In this document: in pieces, positions 18,412 to 28,239 of the stretch
Numbering within the stretch: position 1 is the stretch's first letter
Layout: the number at the start of each line of letters is the position of its first letter
DNA from: Colwellia sp. Arc7-D
GTDB lineage: Bacteria > Pseudomonadota > Gammaproteobacteria > Enterobacterales > Alteromonadaceae
DNA: 64,000 nt
Direction: 5' to 3'
NCBI RefSeq assembly: GCF_003061515.1
Contig: NZ_CP028924.1
Span: 3,162,001 to 3,226,000 of the forward strand
The notes under the pieces: model-generated
What the model was told of the DNA's origin: nothing
Seen by the model: the letters and a program-made list of their open reading frames with translations, nothing else
The model's database searches: none
Program-made: the position numbers and the translations under genes

Positions 18412-20628
18412 TTACTTACTTTCATGGGTATATACCCCATCCCAGTTCGTGGCATCGACATTATCGATAAGGTTAGCTATTCGTTCTATCAATATACTAT
18501 AAATTGTTATTGGTAAATTAGCATTTTGTTTTAATTGCGTAAACATTTCTTGAGCTTCGATAAAATTTCCCGTGAGATAATGCTCAATAGCGACTTCATG
18601 TAATAAAACATCGTCTTTTATTACATCAGTTAAATCAGCATCAAAACCTATAGGCTGATAAATTTCAACCGCCGTATTTTTACCTTTTACTTTAATTCTA
18701 TCCATTTTTCTACAGATGACATTATGTTGAGTAATATCCTCAAAAGTGTTGCTTGACACTAAAATATCGACGCCATAATATTTAGTTAACGACTCGATTC
18801 TAGCCCCCAAATTCACCGCATCGCCAAGTACCGTATAAGCTTTACGATAGGTGGAGCCCATATCGCCAACAACCATTTCACCAGAGCTTATGCCAATACC
18901 GACACGAATAGCTGGCCAGTTTTTTTCTTTAAATTGCTCGCTTAATACTTCTGTTAATGAAATTAATTGCATGGCACTGATAACCGCGTTTACTGCATGG
19001 TTTTCATCTTCTAGCGGTGCATTCCAAAGCGCCATGATCATATCGCCAACATATTTATCAATGGTGCCTTTGTTGTTGAATATTATCGCGGTGGCTTCAG
19101 ATAAGTATTCTTTTAGAAAGTCACTTAATTCTTCCGGCGTAAACTGTTCTGACAAGGTAGTAAAATCTCTAATATCAGCAAACAATACCGACATTTCTTT
19201 GCGCTCAGTTTTAAGTTCTACGCCTTTTGCTGAGCGGATCATTTTTTCGATATATGCCGGTGGTACATATTGATCAAACATGTTTTTTATTTTTTTACGA
19301 TTAGCATTTTCTGAGACAAAACCAGCAGCACCATAATAAATGGTCAATAGTGTTATCAGTAAAATAACTTGAAACAGTGGCAAGCTAATTTTCAATGCCC
19401 ACCAGCAATACCAATTAAAACTGATATGCAAAGCAAAGCTTACGAGACTAATGATTAAAATTCTCATTGGCCCTTGATTGGTCATTAGCATTGCCAGAAT
19501 AAACCCAGTAAGCAGTAATAAAGTAAAAACAAGCGCTACGGTAATATCGAGCTCTACCGGCAGTATTTCTGGGTGAATAAGTCCTTCGAATACATTGGCA
19601 TGTACTTCAACTCCAGGGTATTGCACGCCTACTGAGGTGGTTCGCAAGTCGGCTAACCCAACTGCCGACGTCCCAATAAATGCGACTGATCCGTCTAATA
19701 AATCATGTTCTACACGGTCATTTAATACATCTGTAGCTGAAATATATTGGAAGCTGCGTTCTCGCCCTTTATAAGGGATAAATATTTGGCCTTTTTCATT
19801 GGTAGGAATAAAGTGACTTCCAAAGCTTAGTCCTTGCAGCCAAGTGGCGTCACCCGAGACCTTACTTTTGGCTTCTATATTATCAGCTAAGGTGTAAACA
19901 CGTGCCGCCTCTAATGCCAATGATGGATACAACTGACCTTGGTAATTTAGTACCAGTGAAGCCTTGCGGATAAAACCATCGCTTTCAGGTACCGAGTTTA
20001 TAAACCCAGCACCTGTTGCTGCAGACTGCAGTATTGATATATTTCCAAGTACATGTTCAAAAGTTGCTATTTCAGATAATTGGTCTTGTTCATGAGACCA
20101 GTCAATAACCGCATCTGGCAGTTGCCCTGAGTTTTGTGCACTATCATCAAATAAAAAACCTAATACAACTTCTGAGTTTCCGAGCGTTTCTGCAAATTCT
20201 TGATCAAAATTAACTGAGCCTATCAACTGCTTGAGCTGCGCTTTGGATTGCGAATCGAGGTGCTGGTTTTTACTCAACACGACTTCAATGGCATTTCTTT
20301 CAGGCTCAGCAAAAAAAATATCGAATGCGACTACAACAACACCAGCATCCATTAATTTTGTAACTAGATCACTGACTTTACTGCGACTCCAAGGGTATCT
20401 ACCTTGTTCGCGCATACTCTTTTCGTCAATATCGATAATGATGACTTGCTCATCAAATTGCCGTGGTTTCTCTGACAGCGTTGCTACTAAACGAGCATCA
20501 TATAAAATCCCTTCAATACGCTGTAGTAGCTTTTGAACATTATCAACGCGGATAAAATTCAAACCAATGACCAAAAAGGTAATAACTAAACCGACTAAAA
20601 AACCTTTTGAGCGCAAGCTTGTGATCAT
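18412..20628 (-). CDS. CHASE2-domain class III adenylate/guanylate cyclase
   Basis: A 738-residue inner-membrane receptor. After one N-terminal helix (about 9-26) comes a periplasmic CHASE2 sensor (about 35-340), three closely spaced helices (about 350-430), and a class III cyclase domain (about 475-660). Catalytic features are visible: FADIRDF with a metal Asp, DKYVGDMIMALW, and VLGDAVNLGARIE with the transition-state Asn and Arg. The Lys in DKYVGD and the Thr in YTVLGD resemble the Lys/Thr pair of cyanobacterial adenylate cyclases, so cAMP is the more likely product. Its start abuts the stop of the metallo-hydrolase gene. The periplasmic signal is unknown. Confidence 0.92.
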   Translation of the reverse strand: MITSLRSKGFLVGLVITFLVIGLNFIRVDNVQKLLQRIEGILYDARLVATLSEKPRQFDEQVIIIDIDEKSMREQGRYPWSRSKVSDLVTKLMDAGVVVVAFDIFFAEPERNAIEVVLSKNQHLDSQSKAQLKQLIGSVNFDQEFAETLGNSEVVLGFLFDDSAQNSGQLPDAVIDWSHEQDQLSEIATFEHVLGNISILQSAATGAGFINSVPESDGFIRKASLVLNYQGQLYPSLALEAARVYTLADNIEAKSKVSGDATWLQGLSFGSHFIPTNEKGQIFIPYKGRERSFQYISATDVLNDRVEHDLLDGSVAFIGTSAVGLADLRTTSVGVQYPGVEVHANVFEGLIHPEILPVELDITVALVFTLLLLTGFILAMLMTNQGPMRILIISLVSFALHISFNWYCWWALKISLPLFQVILLITLLTIYYGAAGFVSENANRKKIKNMFDQYVPPAYIEKMIRSAKGVELKTERKEMSVLFADIRDFTTLSEQFTPEELSDFLKEYLSEATAIIFNNKGTIDKYVGDMIMALWNAPLEDENHAVNAVISAMQLISLTEVLSEQFKEKNWPAIRVGIGISSGEMVVGDMGSTYRKAYTVLGDAVNLGARIESLTKYYGVDILVSSNTFEDITQHNVICRKMDRIKVKGKNTAVEIYQPIGFDADLTDVIKDDVLLHEVAIEHYLTGNFIEAQEMFTQLKQNANLPITIYSILIERIANLIDNVDATNWDGVYTHESK

Positions 20629-21498
20629 TTATCGATTAACTTCTAATGGCTGGTTATTATCTTGCTTTGATAAATCAACAATCGTACCTTCTCGTGCGCA
20701 AAAAATATTTAGTTTGCCTTTGTACTCTGTTTGCAGCATTTTTTCTTCGTGTAATAACTCATTGTCAGTACGAGCGGGGTCGTGACTAATAATATATAAG
20801 CTTTTCACTTTTGCTTCGCACGCTAATCTGGCGACCTCGGTAAAGGTACTGTGCCCCCAACCGAGCTTTAAAGGTAGATCGGCTTCGATATATTGAGCGT
20901 CATGAATTAACATATCGGCGTCAGCAATAAACTCAAGCCATTGCTGCCACGAGGTATTCTTTACATCGGGTGAATTTAATTCATTGTCGGTAACATAGGC
21001 AACTTTCTTACCTTCTGCCATTAAACAATAGGCAGTGCCACCATCAGGATGGTTTAATCGTTGGGTATTAATTTTAAAGCCGGGGATTTCAAAGTTAGGT
21101 TTTTTTGACTGCTCAACATGCACCGAAATATCGGCGGGTAGTTGTTGAAACTTTACCGGGTGAGTCGACCCTGACATTTGTGTGAGTACGGCACGTTTGT
21201 CATCACCATCAATTTCACCCGACACAATATCAATTTTCCTATTAATTTGAAAAATCGGCTTAAAATAAGGAAAGCCTTGAATATGGTCCCAGTGATTATG
21301 TGTTAACAATATATTGATGGGGTGTTGAGTTTTTTCCAACCTATCGCCGAGTTCAATAATGCCGGTGCCAGAATCTAGAATCACATCGTGGCCATTCTCT
21401 AGACAAATATAAACACAGGAGGTGTTGCCGCCAAAGATCAGGGTATTCTTACCCGGTGTAGGGGTAGAGCCCCTAACACCGTAGAATTCTATTTTCAT
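20629..21498 (-). CDS. Metallo-beta-lactamase-fold hydrolase, possibly a phosphodiesterase
   Basis: A 289-residue cytoplasmic protein starting with GVRGSTPTPG. Metal ligands are visible in THNHWDH (about 85-91), HDAQY (Asp), GWGHSTF and ISHDPARTD, the RNase Z/PhnP-like arrangement rather than that of beta-lactamases. This branch includes phosphodiesterases, some acting on cyclic nucleotides. Because its stop directly adjoins the CHASE2 cyclase start, hydrolysis of that cyclase's product is a reasonable guess, but this is inferred from context only. Confidence 0.8.
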   Translation of the reverse strand: MKIEFYGVRGSTPTPGKNTLIFGGNTSCVYICLENGHDVILDSGTGIIELGDRLEKTQHPINILLTHNHWDHIQGFPYFKPIFQINRKIDIVSGEIDGDDKRAVLTQMSGSTHPVKFQQLPADISVHVEQSKKPNFEIPGFKINTQRLNHPDGGTAYCLMAEGKKVAYVTDNELNSPDVKNTSWQQWLEFIADADMLIHDAQYIEADLPLKLGWGHSTFTEVARLACEAKVKSLYIISHDPARTDNELLHEEKMLQTEYKGKLNIFCAREGTIVDLSKQDNNQPLEVNR

Positions 21499-21525
21499 AA
21501 AATCAGTTACCGCTATAGAAAAAGG

Positions 21526-23538
21526 TTATTTTAATGTGTAATTGCTAATATCAATATTGTTCTTTTCTGTTGCGTCTGTGTAACACTGACCTGCAACAAC
21601 AAATGAACTATTGTTGAGTAAGACAATAGACTCTAGCTTTGCTGCATTTGGACAAGTCGAAGATTTAAAGTGACCATTATAATCAAATGCATAATCTAAA
21701 CTGCCATTGGGTTTAATGCGCCCGATCATTTTCTTTTGTTTCAATAAACTATTGTCACTATAGCCAATCACAACAATATTATTATTACTATCGATAACGG
21801 CATTGGTCACTCCTGCCTCAGCCCCAAACTCTAGTAGTGCTCTCATATCAAAAAACGCTTTGCCGTCTGCAGAAAAGCTACCATCAAGTACGCCTGAAGT
21901 GTTTGATTTAACTATCACAATTTCGGCTGATGAGCCTAAATCATTACCGATCCAGTACAAGTCATTGTTACTATCAAAAAGCAATTGCTCAACACTTTCA
22001 TCAATACCCGAATTTGTATCAACGGTTACAGCATTATCAAGTGCTCCTGTTGTTAAGTATTTAGCCATTAACAGATCTTTGTCGCCACTAAGGCGATTCC
22101 CACCAGCATAAATATTGTCGATAGCATCAATAACAACGGTTATGTAATCATCAGTATTAGCACCAATAACATAGCCAGGCGTACCTAGAGTATTAAATAG
22201 CGTAGTATCAAGTAAACCTGTAGCGGTTAAGCGTAAAACAAAAGCACTGGTACTGCCGCTTTCAAAATTACCTACGGCAATAAGTCTGCCTTGGCTATCG
22301 GCTTTTACTTGATTAAATTGAATATTGGTTGCACTTATTGCCGAGGTGGTATAAATGCCATTACTAGCAAAGCTAAGATCTAACAGGCCGTTTTGATCAA
22401 TACGGGCAACAAAGCCATTAGTTGCGATACCTTCAGTGACATTGCCATAAACAATAAAGTTGCCGCTAGTTAGTTCAAATAGACCTTTAACCGTGGCACT
22501 AGTGCCTATTTTTAATTGCTTATGTCCGTCAATATCAAACGTAGTGTCTAATTGCCCTGCACTAGTTAGCCTAGTTAAAATGATATGTTGATTGGTTGCA
22601 TCATCCGCAATTGAAGCAGTTAAGTATTTACCAACTTGCACGCCACTTTGTATTTGGATAATTTCAACAGCACTGTCGTCTGACGCAGTGCTTGTATGAG
22701 TAAGTTTCTTTTTACCACTTTCAAATTCAGTTTCATTGGGCTGACCGATATTATCAACTGAGCTGATAGTCATGACTTTATCAGCACCTGATTCAACATA
22801 ACCAGGTATCCACAACGTTTGTATACTGTCTAAGCTCATTCCAAGGGCATAAGCGTTACCCGTTGCGTAGTTGAATTTTTTGTAGCCATTAATTCCATAA
22901 TTAGCTACATCGACAGTGCCGTCAGCAGCAAAAACACGAGTAGAAAATGGTTTAGACTTACCATCAAATAAGTTACCGGTTAAATACAAGTTACCACTGA
23001 TATAATCATATTCGTAGTCAGTAAATTCACTACTGCCAGTACTCGCAACGCCATCAACATCAAATATGGCAATTCCGTTAGTACCAAAACCCGGCACATA
23101 AGCGGCGTAACTATCTATTTCAACAATAAAAGCATCTTGCTCACCATTAGCTAAAACTGTTGAACCTGCGATATGTGCGGTGTGATCTGTGAGTGTGTCA
23201 TTTTCACCATCAATACCACCCACTTTGTCATCTGCACCGATCCCACCTACATCATAAGTCACTGGAGTACTGTTATTAAATTTCAGATAATTACCATCAG
23301 CATTTTTAGGGTTGAATATCCAAGCAAAAATATCATAATCGCCATCAGCCGTTAAAACATTACCTGCAACCATAATTTCCAAATTATGCGGGTTATATAA
23401 CGCGATGCCTTCATCGTCTAGATTGTCACCAGTGACATCTAACATAACATGTGGCGAATATACGACGGGTGCCATTGCAATGGCGTCATACATAATAGAG
23501 GTTTGAAAGTTACCATCTTTACCCATGCGAATGATCAA
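21526..23538 (-). CDS. Delta-60 repeat protein, C-terminal part of the broken giant lipoprotein
   Basis: About 670 residues in frame from a TTG at 23538, which is not a true start. The sequence is a chain of delta-60-type repeats, each with a core like LDTTFDIDGHKQLKIG, LDLSFASNGIYTT, LDGSFSADGKAFFDM or LDYAFDYNGHFKS. Such repeats are predicted to form beta-propeller-like structures. No ribosome-binding site fits a separate gene, and the frame joins to the upstream parts after adding one G at 23557-23559. I therefore read it as the C-terminus of a single protein that begins at 28222. Confidence 0.8.
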   Translation of the reverse strand: MIIRMGKDGNFQTSIMYDAIAMAPVVYSPHVMLDVTGDNLDDEGIALYNPHNLEIMVAGNVLTADGDYDIFAWIFNPKNADGNYLKFNNSTPVTYDVGGIGADDKVGGIDGENDTLTDHTAHIAGSTVLANGEQDAFIVEIDSYAAYVPGFGTNGIAIFDVDGVASTGSSEFTDYEYDYISGNLYLTGNLFDGKSKPFSTRVFAADGTVDVANYGINGYKKFNYATGNAYALGMSLDSIQTLWIPGYVESGADKVMTISSVDNIGQPNETEFESGKKKLTHTSTASDDSAVEIIQIQSGVQVGKYLTASIADDATNQHIILTRLTSAGQLDTTFDIDGHKQLKIGTSATVKGLFELTSGNFIVYGNVTEGIATNGFVARIDQNGLLDLSFASNGIYTTSAISATNIQFNQVKADSQGRLIAVGNFESGSTSAFVLRLTATGLLDTTLFNTLGTPGYVIGANTDDYITVVIDAIDNIYAGGNRLSGDKDLLMAKYLTTGALDNAVTVDTNSGIDESVEQLLFDSNNDLYWIGNDLGSSAEIVIVKSNTSGVLDGSFSADGKAFFDMRALLEFGAEAGVTNAVIDSNNNIVVIGYSDNSLLKQKKMIGRIKPNGSLDYAFDYNGHFKSSTCPNAAKLESIVLLNNSSFVVAGQCYTDATEKNNIDISNYTLK

Positions 23539-23556
23539 TAAATCGTCGTCAGTTAA

Positions 23557-23788
23557 CCCTTAACTTTACCAACTGCAACTACTGTTTCAATTGTAGTAAA
23601 TTCATCAGACTGATCGATAGGTAACACAATATCAACTGCATCATTTATGGTTAGCACTTTATTCTCGGTAGTACAGCGTAAACCGTTATCAGCGAAGGCT
23701 GTAACTACATCACCTGCACTATCAACTTTCAAAAAGCAAATTTCAGTATAAATACCATCATCCCGATCAATTACAAGGTATAAACCCC
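23557..23788 (-). pseudogene. Middle segment of the giant lipoprotein, in a third frame
   Basis: This stretch is open in a frame used by neither neighbouring part. It translates from LVIDRDDGIYTEICF to ETVVAVGKVKG, with clear delta-60 character. Restoring one G in the run at 23785-23788 joins it to the N-terminal part (giving IEGGLYLVIDRD). Restoring one G at 23557-23559 joins it to the C-terminal part (giving KVKGLTDDDLLIIRMG). Both breaks are therefore single-base losses in G runs, which could be sequencing errors or real mutations. Confidence 0.85.
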
Positions 23789-26700
23789 TTCAATTTCGAC
23801 AATGGCTTTACCGTAATCCTGAGCACCTAAATCAAATGATTTTTTACCATTTGTGCCAAAAGTTGTATCCAGAGTGCTATCGTCGTTATAGGCTACTACA
23901 TAAGCATCTTTATCTACATTATCGATACTGCCAATAAAGTAAACTTTACTGCCTACACTTACTGACTTGTTAAGTTGAGGCTGGGTTTTAAATCCAGTTA
24001 ATTCTAACGAGCCAAAAACCGTGCGACCAAAGCTTGCTTCTTCGGTTATTGCTGCATCTCCAAGTATATCAATGATATCAATGGTAACTGTAACATTGCT
24101 AGATTCGGCAATTGGGGTGCCATTGTCAGTAATAGTTACAGTTAAGGCATGTTGGATACTAGTTTCAAAATCTAAAGGATTAGTACCTTTTACTGTGATA
24201 ACTCCGCTTGATGGGTCGATTTGAAATAGGCTAATGTCGCCAGAGGTAAGTGAATATACCAGTGGGTCACTCTCTATATCGCTCGCGCTAATTGTGCCAA
24301 CTACGTCACCGTCAGTTGCTCCTTCACTAATGCTAAAAGTATAAGAGTCTAAATCTGGAGTAGGTGCATCGTTTACCGCTTGAATATTGAGCGAGACAGT
24401 AACAGTTTCGCTTACGCCGCCTTTACCATCAATCACTTGATAAGTAAAAGTGTCCGCGTCAATTCCATTAATATTAAGGTTAGGAATATATTGGAACGAA
24501 CCATCACCATTGACCGTTAGAAGGCCATTATTAGTAACACCTGAATCTAACGTTACCGTTAAACTATCGCCGTCAACATCGCTGGCACCAGTTAACAGGT
24601 TATTATCATCAGTGGCTAACTTGGTCAAAGTCATATCTTCATCGAAGGTGAAACTCTTCGTATTACTAACAACTACAGGAATATCATTAACAGCATTAAC
24701 GATTAACGTTACACTCGCCTGTGCAGTACCGCCTTTGCCATCACTAATCTCATAAGTAAAACTGTCTTGACTGAAAAAATCTGCATCAGGTATATAAGTG
24801 AATGAACCATCGCTATTCAAGGTTAATGTACCATTACTAACCCCCGAAATTGGCATGGTATTAACGGTTAACACGTCGCTATCAGCATCGGTATCATTAC
24901 TCAATAACTGATCACCATCAGTAACAGCTCTAACCCATGTAAAATCTTCAGCAAAACTATAACTATCATCCAGAGCAACAGGCAAATCATTAACCGCATT
25001 AACCGTTAAGGTAACACTTGCTTGTGCCGTGCCACCATTACCGTCGCTTATCTGATAAATAAAGCTGTCCGTGCTATTAAAATTAAGATTAGGCGTGTAA
25101 TTAAAAGCGCCATCACTATTTAATGATAACGTGCCGTTACTCGTCCCTGACACTAGAGAAACCGTTAAGGTATCGCTATCAGCATCGCTATCATTATTTA
25201 ATATGTTATTGGCATCTGTGGCTAAGATACTCAACACAATATCTTCGTTAATACTGAAGGCATCTGAAACGGCTATAGGAAGGTCGTTAACTGCACTAAC
25301 GGTTAACGTAACATTACCTTGCGCCTTACCACCATTGCCATCTAAAACTTCATAGGTAAAACTGTCTGTGCCATTAAAGTTGAGGCTTGGGATATAACTA
25401 AAAGCACCATTGGCGCTTAGGGTTAAGCTGCCATTATTAACATTTAAAGCGGGAGTTGTATTGATTGATAAACTGTCTCCGTCTGCATCACTCGCACCAC
25501 TCAGTAAATTATCGATATCACCCACTAACTTAGTTAAATTTGCATCTTCAAGTATCGTGAATATTTTATTTACTATTATTTCAGGTACATCATTCAGTGC
25601 AGCAACGGCTAATGTAACACTCGCTTGTGCTGTGCCACCATTACCGTCTGTTATTTGGTAAGTAAAGCTATCGATGCCATTGAAATTCAGATTAGGAATA
25701 TAAGTAAACGAACCATCACTATTAAGCGTTAAACTACCATTAGTAACGTCCGACAATGCCTTAGTATTTACGGTAAAGTTATTGGTATTAACATTGACTA
25801 CTGGAGTGGTATTAACCGTTAATGTATCACCCTCAATATCACTATCGTTACTTAACAAGTGGTTATCACTACTAGCTAAAACCCTTAGCACAGCATCTTC
25901 ACCTAGACTATATCTGTCATCAACAGCTATTGGTGCATCATTTATAGGTAAAACAGTTAGCATGAGTGTGCCTGAACTAGGCGCATTAATGCTATCAGTT
26001 ATGGTATAGGTGACCGTAATGTCACCAAAAAAGTTTAGCGCTGGCGTGATATCAAGTTTGCCATTTACAATCGCTGCTGTGCCATTTTCTAAGTTGACTG
26101 AAATGATAGCAAGCACATCGCTTTCTGTATCAATATCGTTTGCCAAAACATCAACGGTGATTTGAGTATCTTCATTCGTTGTAGCTATGTCATTAACCGC
26201 TACAGGGGCATCATTTAAAGGTATTACCGAGATATTAACATTAGCAGTATTGGTCAGCCCTGTGCCACTGATCACCTGATAAGTAAAACTATCAACCCCA
26301 TTAAAGTCAGTGTTGGGTAAGTAACTAAAACCGCCATCAGCAGCTAACACTAAACTACCATTTTGCGGAGCACTTACAGGGGTTGTGTTGACAGTTAAAT
26401 TTGAGTCGTCAAAATTTACATCATTAATTAATAAGCCATTTGAACTGTCAACATTCAACTGAATATCTTCTTGAGTTTGATAATTATCATCTAAGGCGAC
26501 CGGTATATCGGCGGTAGGATTAACCTTTATTGTGACAAAAGCCTGTGCAACTAAATCAGCCGAATTTCTTATTTGGTATTGAAATTGATCAACACCAAAA
26601 AAGTTACTATTAGGGATATAAGTAAATGTGCCATCTAGTGCTAAATTTAATTGTCCGTGTTGTGGCTGAATAAGTAGCGTTTCTTGTAATTCAAATGGTA

Positions 26701-28222
26701 AATCATTCGGATCACTATCATTAGCTAAAACACCTAAACTAACTGAGGTTATCACCAGTGTGTTGTCCTCATTGACGATATAATCATCATTCAGCGCGAT
26801 AGGTGGTAAAACATTACCGTTAGGTAATATAGTCACGGTTGCGGTAGCTGTGCCACCTTGACCATCGGTAACTTGATAAACAAACTGGTCATTTTCAGTT
26901 AAAACACCAGAAGATTGATAAGAAAAACTGCCATCCGCATTGATTGATACAGTACCAAACTGTGCAGGCGTAATAGGTGTAGTTGATACAGTTAAATCAT
27001 CACCATCTATATCTGAATCGTTGTTTAATAAATTGGTGTTATCGGCAACAATGTTGCCATTTACATCAACGCCATAGGTATCATCTACAGCAATAGGGTT
27101 GTCATTAACAGATAACACTTCAAAAAAAACAGTGGCTTCTGCCGTTGCACCTTCAGCATCGATAACTCGGTAACTGGCACTATCACTACCATGGAAATTT
27201 AACCTCGGTACATAGGTAAAGTTACCGGCGTCATCTTGCGTTAATGTGCCATTAAAAGGCGGTAATAAAATACTGTCGATTATTAATGCTAAGCCTTCCG
27301 GATCAAAGTCATTATCCAGAACATTAACAGTTAGGGGTTCGTCTTCATTAACTTGATAATTGTCATTATTTGCCACAGGAGGCAAGTTAGTCACACCGCC
27401 AAGTTTAGCTAGGCTATAAGGCACTGACTTCCCACTTTCACCACCATTATCGATACCAGTAACAAGCAAATGATAATTCTTGCTTTCATCCACATCCGTA
27501 AATTGTGCCGTTGTGCCATTAATGGCGAGTTGTTGGATACCGTTTTCAAGTTCAATCGCATTTTCAGAAGTTATTCCAACTTCAGTAGCTGCATATAAAT
27601 TATAACGTTCAAGCGCTGAGTTACCTGACCAAGAAACGGTAACAGTTCCATTTTCTCGACTTGCACTAATCGCTGAAATTTGAATCGGTTGCCAGTTAAC
27701 ACTAAGCGCATCGACTACTGCACTATTGCCTAAATTGTCTTCTACGATAAGTTCTATACGTAATGAACCGGCGACTTCATTGGCAAATTGTGGGTTAAAA
27801 CCTGTGATTGTTGCTTGAAAATCTGGAGTACAATTATTCGAACATAAAACAAAGCTACGAGCAGCATTCGGCAAATATAGCGATACTTTATTCATTACAT
27901 CAGTATCTGATGCTGTTATCCCAAAAGTTAAATTACCTTCAACATTACTCGTTGAGCTTGCAAGTCTGAGTGTGCCTATAGCATTTGAAAAGCTAGTACT
28001 AACCGTGCTGTTACTTTCGCTTTGCGTACCTGCAACTTTTTTGGGTACAGCTAGCGCTATACCTGACTTTCCTGTTAAATCAAACGTTTGAGTATTAGAG
28101 GGTTGTGGTAAACTTATGACAGGGACGGAATCAATAGTTTCTTTTGCAGGTGCTGACTCACCGCCACCACAAGCTGTAATGCCCAATAAAGTAATAATAT
28201 ATATACATCTATTAATATACAT
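23771..28222 (-). CDS. Giant cadherin/Ig-like repeat lipoprotein, N-terminal part
   Basis: 1483 residues up to a premature stop. A lipoprotein signal is clear (ITAC, Cys18, then GGGE, with no Asp at +2, consistent with outer-membrane sorting). From about 280 to 1270 there are ten tandem repeats of roughly 95 residues with cores such as ALDDSYSFAED, LLSNDTDADSDVLTVNT and GTLTLNSDGSFTYIP. These belong to the Cadherin_5/Big_9 Ig-like class. One true cadherin-type repeat follows (starting APTPDLDSYTFSISEGAT), then the first delta-60 repeats. The abundance of Asp suggests calcium-stiffened rods. With the two downstream fragments the intact protein would have about 2,230 residues. It follows the FecR gene by 17 bases. 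Likely role: surface adhesion or matrix contact. Confidence 0.85.
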   Translation of the reverse strand: MYINRCIYIITLLGITACGGGESAPAKETIDSVPVISLPQPSNTQTFDLTGKSGIALAVPKKVAGTQSESNSTVSTSFSNAIGTLRLASSTSNVEGNLTFGITASDTDVMNKVSLYLPNAARSFVLCSNNCTPDFQATITGFNPQFANEVAGSLRIELIVEDNLGNSAVVDALSVNWQPIQISAISASRENGTVTVSWSGNSALERYNLYAATEVGITSENAIELENGIQQLAINGTTAQFTDVDESKNYHLLVTGIDNGGESGKSVPYSLAKLGGVTNLPPVANNDNYQVNEDEPLTVNVLDNDFDPEGLALIIDSILLPPFNGTLTQDDAGNFTYVPRLNFHGSDSASYRVIDAEGATAEATVFFEVLSVNDNPIAVDDTYGVDVNGNIVADNTNLLNNDSDIDGDDLTVSTTPITPAQFGTVSINADGSFSYQSSGVLTENDQFVYQVTDGQGGTATATVTILPNGNVLPPIALNDDYIVNEDNTLVITSVSLGVLANDSDPNDLPFELQETLLIQPQHGQLNLALDGTFTYIPNSNFFGVDQFQYQIRNSADLVAQAFVTIKVNPTADIPVALDDNYQTQEDIQLNVDSSNGLLINDVNFDDSNLTVNTTPVSAPQNGSLVLAADGGFSYLPNTDFNGVDSFTYQVISGTGLTNTANVNISVIPLNDAPVAVNDIATTNEDTQITVDVLANDIDTESDVLAIISVNLENGTAAIVNGKLDITPALNFFGDITVTYTITDSINAPSSGTLMLTVLPINDAPIAVDDRYSLGEDAVLRVLASSDNHLLSNDSDIEGDTLTVNTTPVVNVNTNNFTVNTKALSDVTNGSLTLNSDGSFTYIPNLNFNGIDSFTYQITDGNGGTAQASVTLAVAALNDVPEIIVNKIFTILEDANLTKLVGDIDNLLSGASDADGDSLSINTTPALNVNNGSLTLSANGAFSYIPSLNFNGTDSFTYEVLDGNGGKAQGNVTLTVSAVNDLPIAVSDAFSINEDIVLSILATDANNILNNDSDADSDTLTVSLVSGTSNGTLSLNSDGAFNYTPNLNFNSTDSFIYQISDGNGGTAQASVTLTVNAVNDLPVALDDSYSFAEDFTWVRAVTDGDQLLSNDTDADSDVLTVNTMPISGVSNGTLTLNSDGSFTYIPDADFFSQDSFTYEISDGKGGTAQASVTLIVNAVNDIPVVVSNTKSFTFDEDMTLTKLATDDNNLLTGASDVDGDSLTVTLDSGVTNNGLLTVNGDGSFQYIPNLNINGIDADTFTYQVIDGKGGVSETVTVSLNIQAVNDAPTPDLDSYTFSISEGATDGDVVGTISASDIESDPLVYSLTSGDISLFQIDPSSGVITVKGTNPLDFETSIQHALTVTITDNGTPIAESSNVTVTIDIIDILGDAAITEEASFGRTVFGSLELTGFKTQPQLNKSVSVGSKVYFIGSIDNVDKDAYVVAYNDDSTLDTTFGTNGKKSFDLGAQDYGKAIVEIEGVYTL

Positions 28223-28239
28223 TTTTATAATCCTAATGT

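Noticed and set aside
24021..26009. Several rightward open frames of 67-101 codons opposite the giant lipoprotein
   Set aside because: They recur with the same sequence pattern because they are antisense shadows of the tandem repeats; none has a ribosome-binding site or independent protein character.
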